Positions 62,201-64,000 of a stretch of DNA of 64,000 nucleotides are shown piece by piece. Each line of letters begins with the position of its first letter. Position 1 is the stretch's first letter. Source of the DNA: Clytia hemisphaerica (lineage: Eukaryota > Cnidaria > Hydrozoa > Leptothecata > Clytiidae); contig CACVBU010000975.1 in the NCBI GenBank assembly GCA_902728285.1, positions 276,637 to 340,636 of the forward strand, written 5' to 3'. The notes beneath the pieces are model-generated. The model was not told the origin of the DNA and searched no databases. It saw only the letters and a program-made list of their open reading frames with translations. Made by a program: the position numbers and the translations under genes.

Positions 62201-63722
62201 ACAGACGAACAGACAACGGCTAATTCATAGGATCTCCACCGGGGTACCCGAAGGTAGGCCCAAAAAAAGATTATAACATAGAAAAGGAAAGTTAAAATTT
62301 CTCCTTTTAAATAATGTTGAATGGAGGTTTGATTTCTTAAGAAGTCATGTAATCTGGAAAATTTCATTTTAAAGAGGGTAACTTATTCATGGTACACTTG
62401 GTAGTTCAATTGGTTGACTAAAACCAGAACTCTAGGGGTCCTCTGCATAATCTTTATAAGAACAAACTATTTAAACAAGACTTCGGTGGCCAGAATATCT
62501 AGAATAAGCATCAAGAACATTTCAATACTTTGAGGACTATAAAACACCTAATTTCTAATTGATTTGCACAAAAATACTCACAAAATTGTAAAAATAAAAT
62601 ATAGTTAAGAACATTTTAGGCTAAAAAAACTCAAAAGTTAATTAAGAACATCCGAAAGCTAAAAAAACCGGGAAAATTGGGGAAGGTGTAATATACCCTC
62701 GAGATTAAAACAAAGATACTAACTATAAAGGAATATCGACTAGAGAGGCCACCTTTTAAAAATCGTGTATTGATCACTCACATTCAATCTTTCTTTTTCC
62801 AGTCGTTCATGAACTTCTTCACATAAGTTTGTCAACCATTTGTGGACCTGTAAGAAGTTCAAAAAAGAGCTTTCCTGTAACTATGGAAGTTTAATATTTT
62901 GTTAGATCCTTTTCCAACCTTGATGCATCGGTAAGTTTATGTAAAACAAAGATTTCTTTCAGATAGGCTATTTTGACACATCCATCCAATGACTTATATT
63001 TAGCTTAATGATTACTGAACATCATAATCTCTTTTGAAGATTAGTTCAAACTTACATCGTTTCGGGTCCTGAGAGTCATCTTTCCACGGAAATTCTTACT
63101 ACAACCCACTGACTGAGCTAGTTGTCGTGGACGAACAGGCTCACGATCAATACCACGACACAGTCCATGTACAACGGTTCTGAGAAACAAATTTTCCAAA
63201 AAATTTCATGTAATTGAACATATTACAAAGGGCAAAAAGTGAAAATTAAGGGGCCGTTTATATGGAGGTGGGATGGCCTGGCTAGGTGAGGTGGGATGGA
63301 TTTTCAAACGTCACGTCACAGTTTTTGACGAATGAAATGGCCAACAATAGATCAAGTGAGGTTCTAAAATTTATCCCACCTCATCTAGCCGGACCCGCCT
63401 GCCTACATATGAACAGGCCCTAAATAAAAATATTTTTCTTTTATAAATAGAATCCTTATACAGAATATATAACCAAAGCTAAAAATCGGTCCTCCGACCT
63501 TTTTTTCCGGCCGCACCGGGCTCTCGTCCAATTTATGGAAAAATGACTAAGTCTTCAATTATATCGAATAATCAATTATAACGATAGAGTCACAAAATTA
63601 CCCGTTTTTAACACCAACAACAGCTTGAAGTTCTTGCAGCGACAAAGGAACAAGTTGTGACATGAATTCCACTTTAAATTTATCTTCCAGCAACTGTCCA
63701 AGCTTACCTCCAAGACTCCGTC
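59202..63722 (-). CDS. POLH: DNA polymerase eta, 3' part
   Basis: Five minus-strand exons: 63722-63602, 63179-63056, 62847-62782, 60770-60604, 60120-59202. The 5' exons with the catalytic palm lie beyond the right edge. The first exon opens with RSLGGKLGQLLED, the helix-hairpin-helix region. Next come RGIDREPVRPRQ and GCSKNFRGKM (little-finger domain), IPTLFTVACTS, and W|TPAIINLHITTGKFIPL. A long Ser/Asn-rich tail holds a C2H2 ubiquitin-binding zinc finger (UBZ3: CDRCGKRLLAWDLPDHMDFH) and a terminal basic stretch with QLSKYF, a PCNA-interaction-like motif. This Y-family polymerase copies past UV photoproducts; UBZ and PIP recruit it to ubiquitinated PCNA. GCSKNF and the UBZ favour eta over iota or kappa. 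No frameshift was seen. Confidence 0.92.
60975..62230. repeat. Degenerate tandem array in a POLH intron
   Basis: Units of roughly 380-410 bp are marked by CATGCTTGATGGTG(A/G)GCATT near 60998, 61413 and 61790. They share CTCGAGAAA, TTTTCGGCCGGAAAA and CATGTTTTGGGCATTGTTAA segments. The array ends in a GACGAACGGACGGGCGAACG-type run and CACCGGGGTACCC. The layout (tandem units plus GAC-rich tail) parallels the array at 33755-34590. Confidence 0.65.
62450..62665 (+). mobile_element. Degenerate TACACG-family MITE
   Basis: The text CTTTATAAGAACAAACTATT, GGCCAGAATATCTAGAA and TTAAGAACATCCGAAAGCT follows the family order, but the ends are decayed. It lies in a POLH intron. Confidence 0.5.
63250..63420. 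mobile_element. Short MITE with TAA duplication
   Basis: The left end GGGGCCGTTTATATGGAGG and right end CATATGAACAGGCCC are imperfectly inverted. TAA flanks both sides (63247-63249 and 63421-63423). The TWA duplication suggests PIF/Harbinger. It lies in a POLH intron. Confidence 0.55.
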
Positions 63723-64000
63723 TTAAACATAAAGAAGGTAATAATTGAGGATAAATTAATTACAAGTTTTTCTTCTGACCGGCCACCAGAACCGTTGAAG
63801 GACTACCAAAGAATCTGGTTCAAACTTACAACCATCCCATTTGCGGCCAAATTCTTTATTATGAAACAACTACCACGGGTCTATGTGAAGCCTGTTGGAT
63901 CATAGTTGGTACATTCAGAAGTGGATTCTTGCCTACTGTCTGAGACAGAGACAGTCAATTGGGACAAATCCCTTCCACATTTGCTAGATTTGGTATCCAC
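63723..64000. other. Window edge, presumed POLH intron
   Basis: I see no recognisable POLH exon upstream of 63722 within the window. The remaining POLH exons should lie further right. Confidence 0.4.

Noticed and set aside
62395-62450. tRNA-like sequence (TGGTAGTTCAATTGGTT)
   Set aside because: Only an A-box resemblance is present; no cloverleaf could be formed.

Overview
The window is nuclear DNA of an invertebrate metazoan. It is AT-rich, has intron-split genes with GT-AG junctions, and is packed with inverted-repeat transposons. The cellular genes are animal-type: a SETD2 histone methyltransferase, DNA polymerase eta, a CH/filamin protein and a TSSK-like kinase. I cannot name the phylum from sequence alone.

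Left third (3082-20050): this is best read as one giant DNA transposon of 16,969 bp. Its ends are inverted copies of a perfect 34-bp terminal sequence beginning TATGACGCGCC. Inside each end lies a 0.5-0.6 kb array built on GCATTTAAA. The whole is bracketed by an identical 6-bp direct repeat, ATGTAG, at 3076-3081 and 20051-20056. It carries an intronless IS3-type DDE integrase/transposase (5814-7328) and a 15-exon gene (8263-17794). I could splice that gene in frame from ATG to stop: 977 codons, 976 aa. It encodes an unrecognised N-terminal domain, a ubiquitin-specific-protease fold that has lost its catalytic Cys and His, and a C-terminal CbxX/CfxQ-type AAA+ ATPase. A DDE transposase travelling with an AAA+ ATPase recalls Tn7, Mu and IS21, although the ATPase family differs. 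Several smaller elements are nested inside.

Middle (20057-45787): a gene-poor stretch (20057-27639) holds MITEs and a retroelement remnant. SETD2 follows on the minus strand (27640-38237, 20 exons, 1269 aa, AWS-SET-postSET-WW-SRI). Next come the 3' exon of an unidentified minus-strand gene, four inverted-repeat features, and a two-exon minus-strand kinase (44035-45787) whose DFG motif reads DFT.

Right third (45788-64000): a candidate first exon, an hAT element with perfect 8-bp target duplication, and a three-exon filamin-like gene (50955-58777, minus, 769 aa: two CH domains, two filamin repeats, an SH3BGRL/glutaredoxin-like end). The last gene is the 3' part of POLH (59202-63722, minus, open at the right edge), with a UBZ finger and a PIP-like tail. 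A degenerate 1.2-kb tandem array sits in one POLH intron.

Gene structures were built by hand from splice signals and reading-frame continuity. They are not supported by transcripts.
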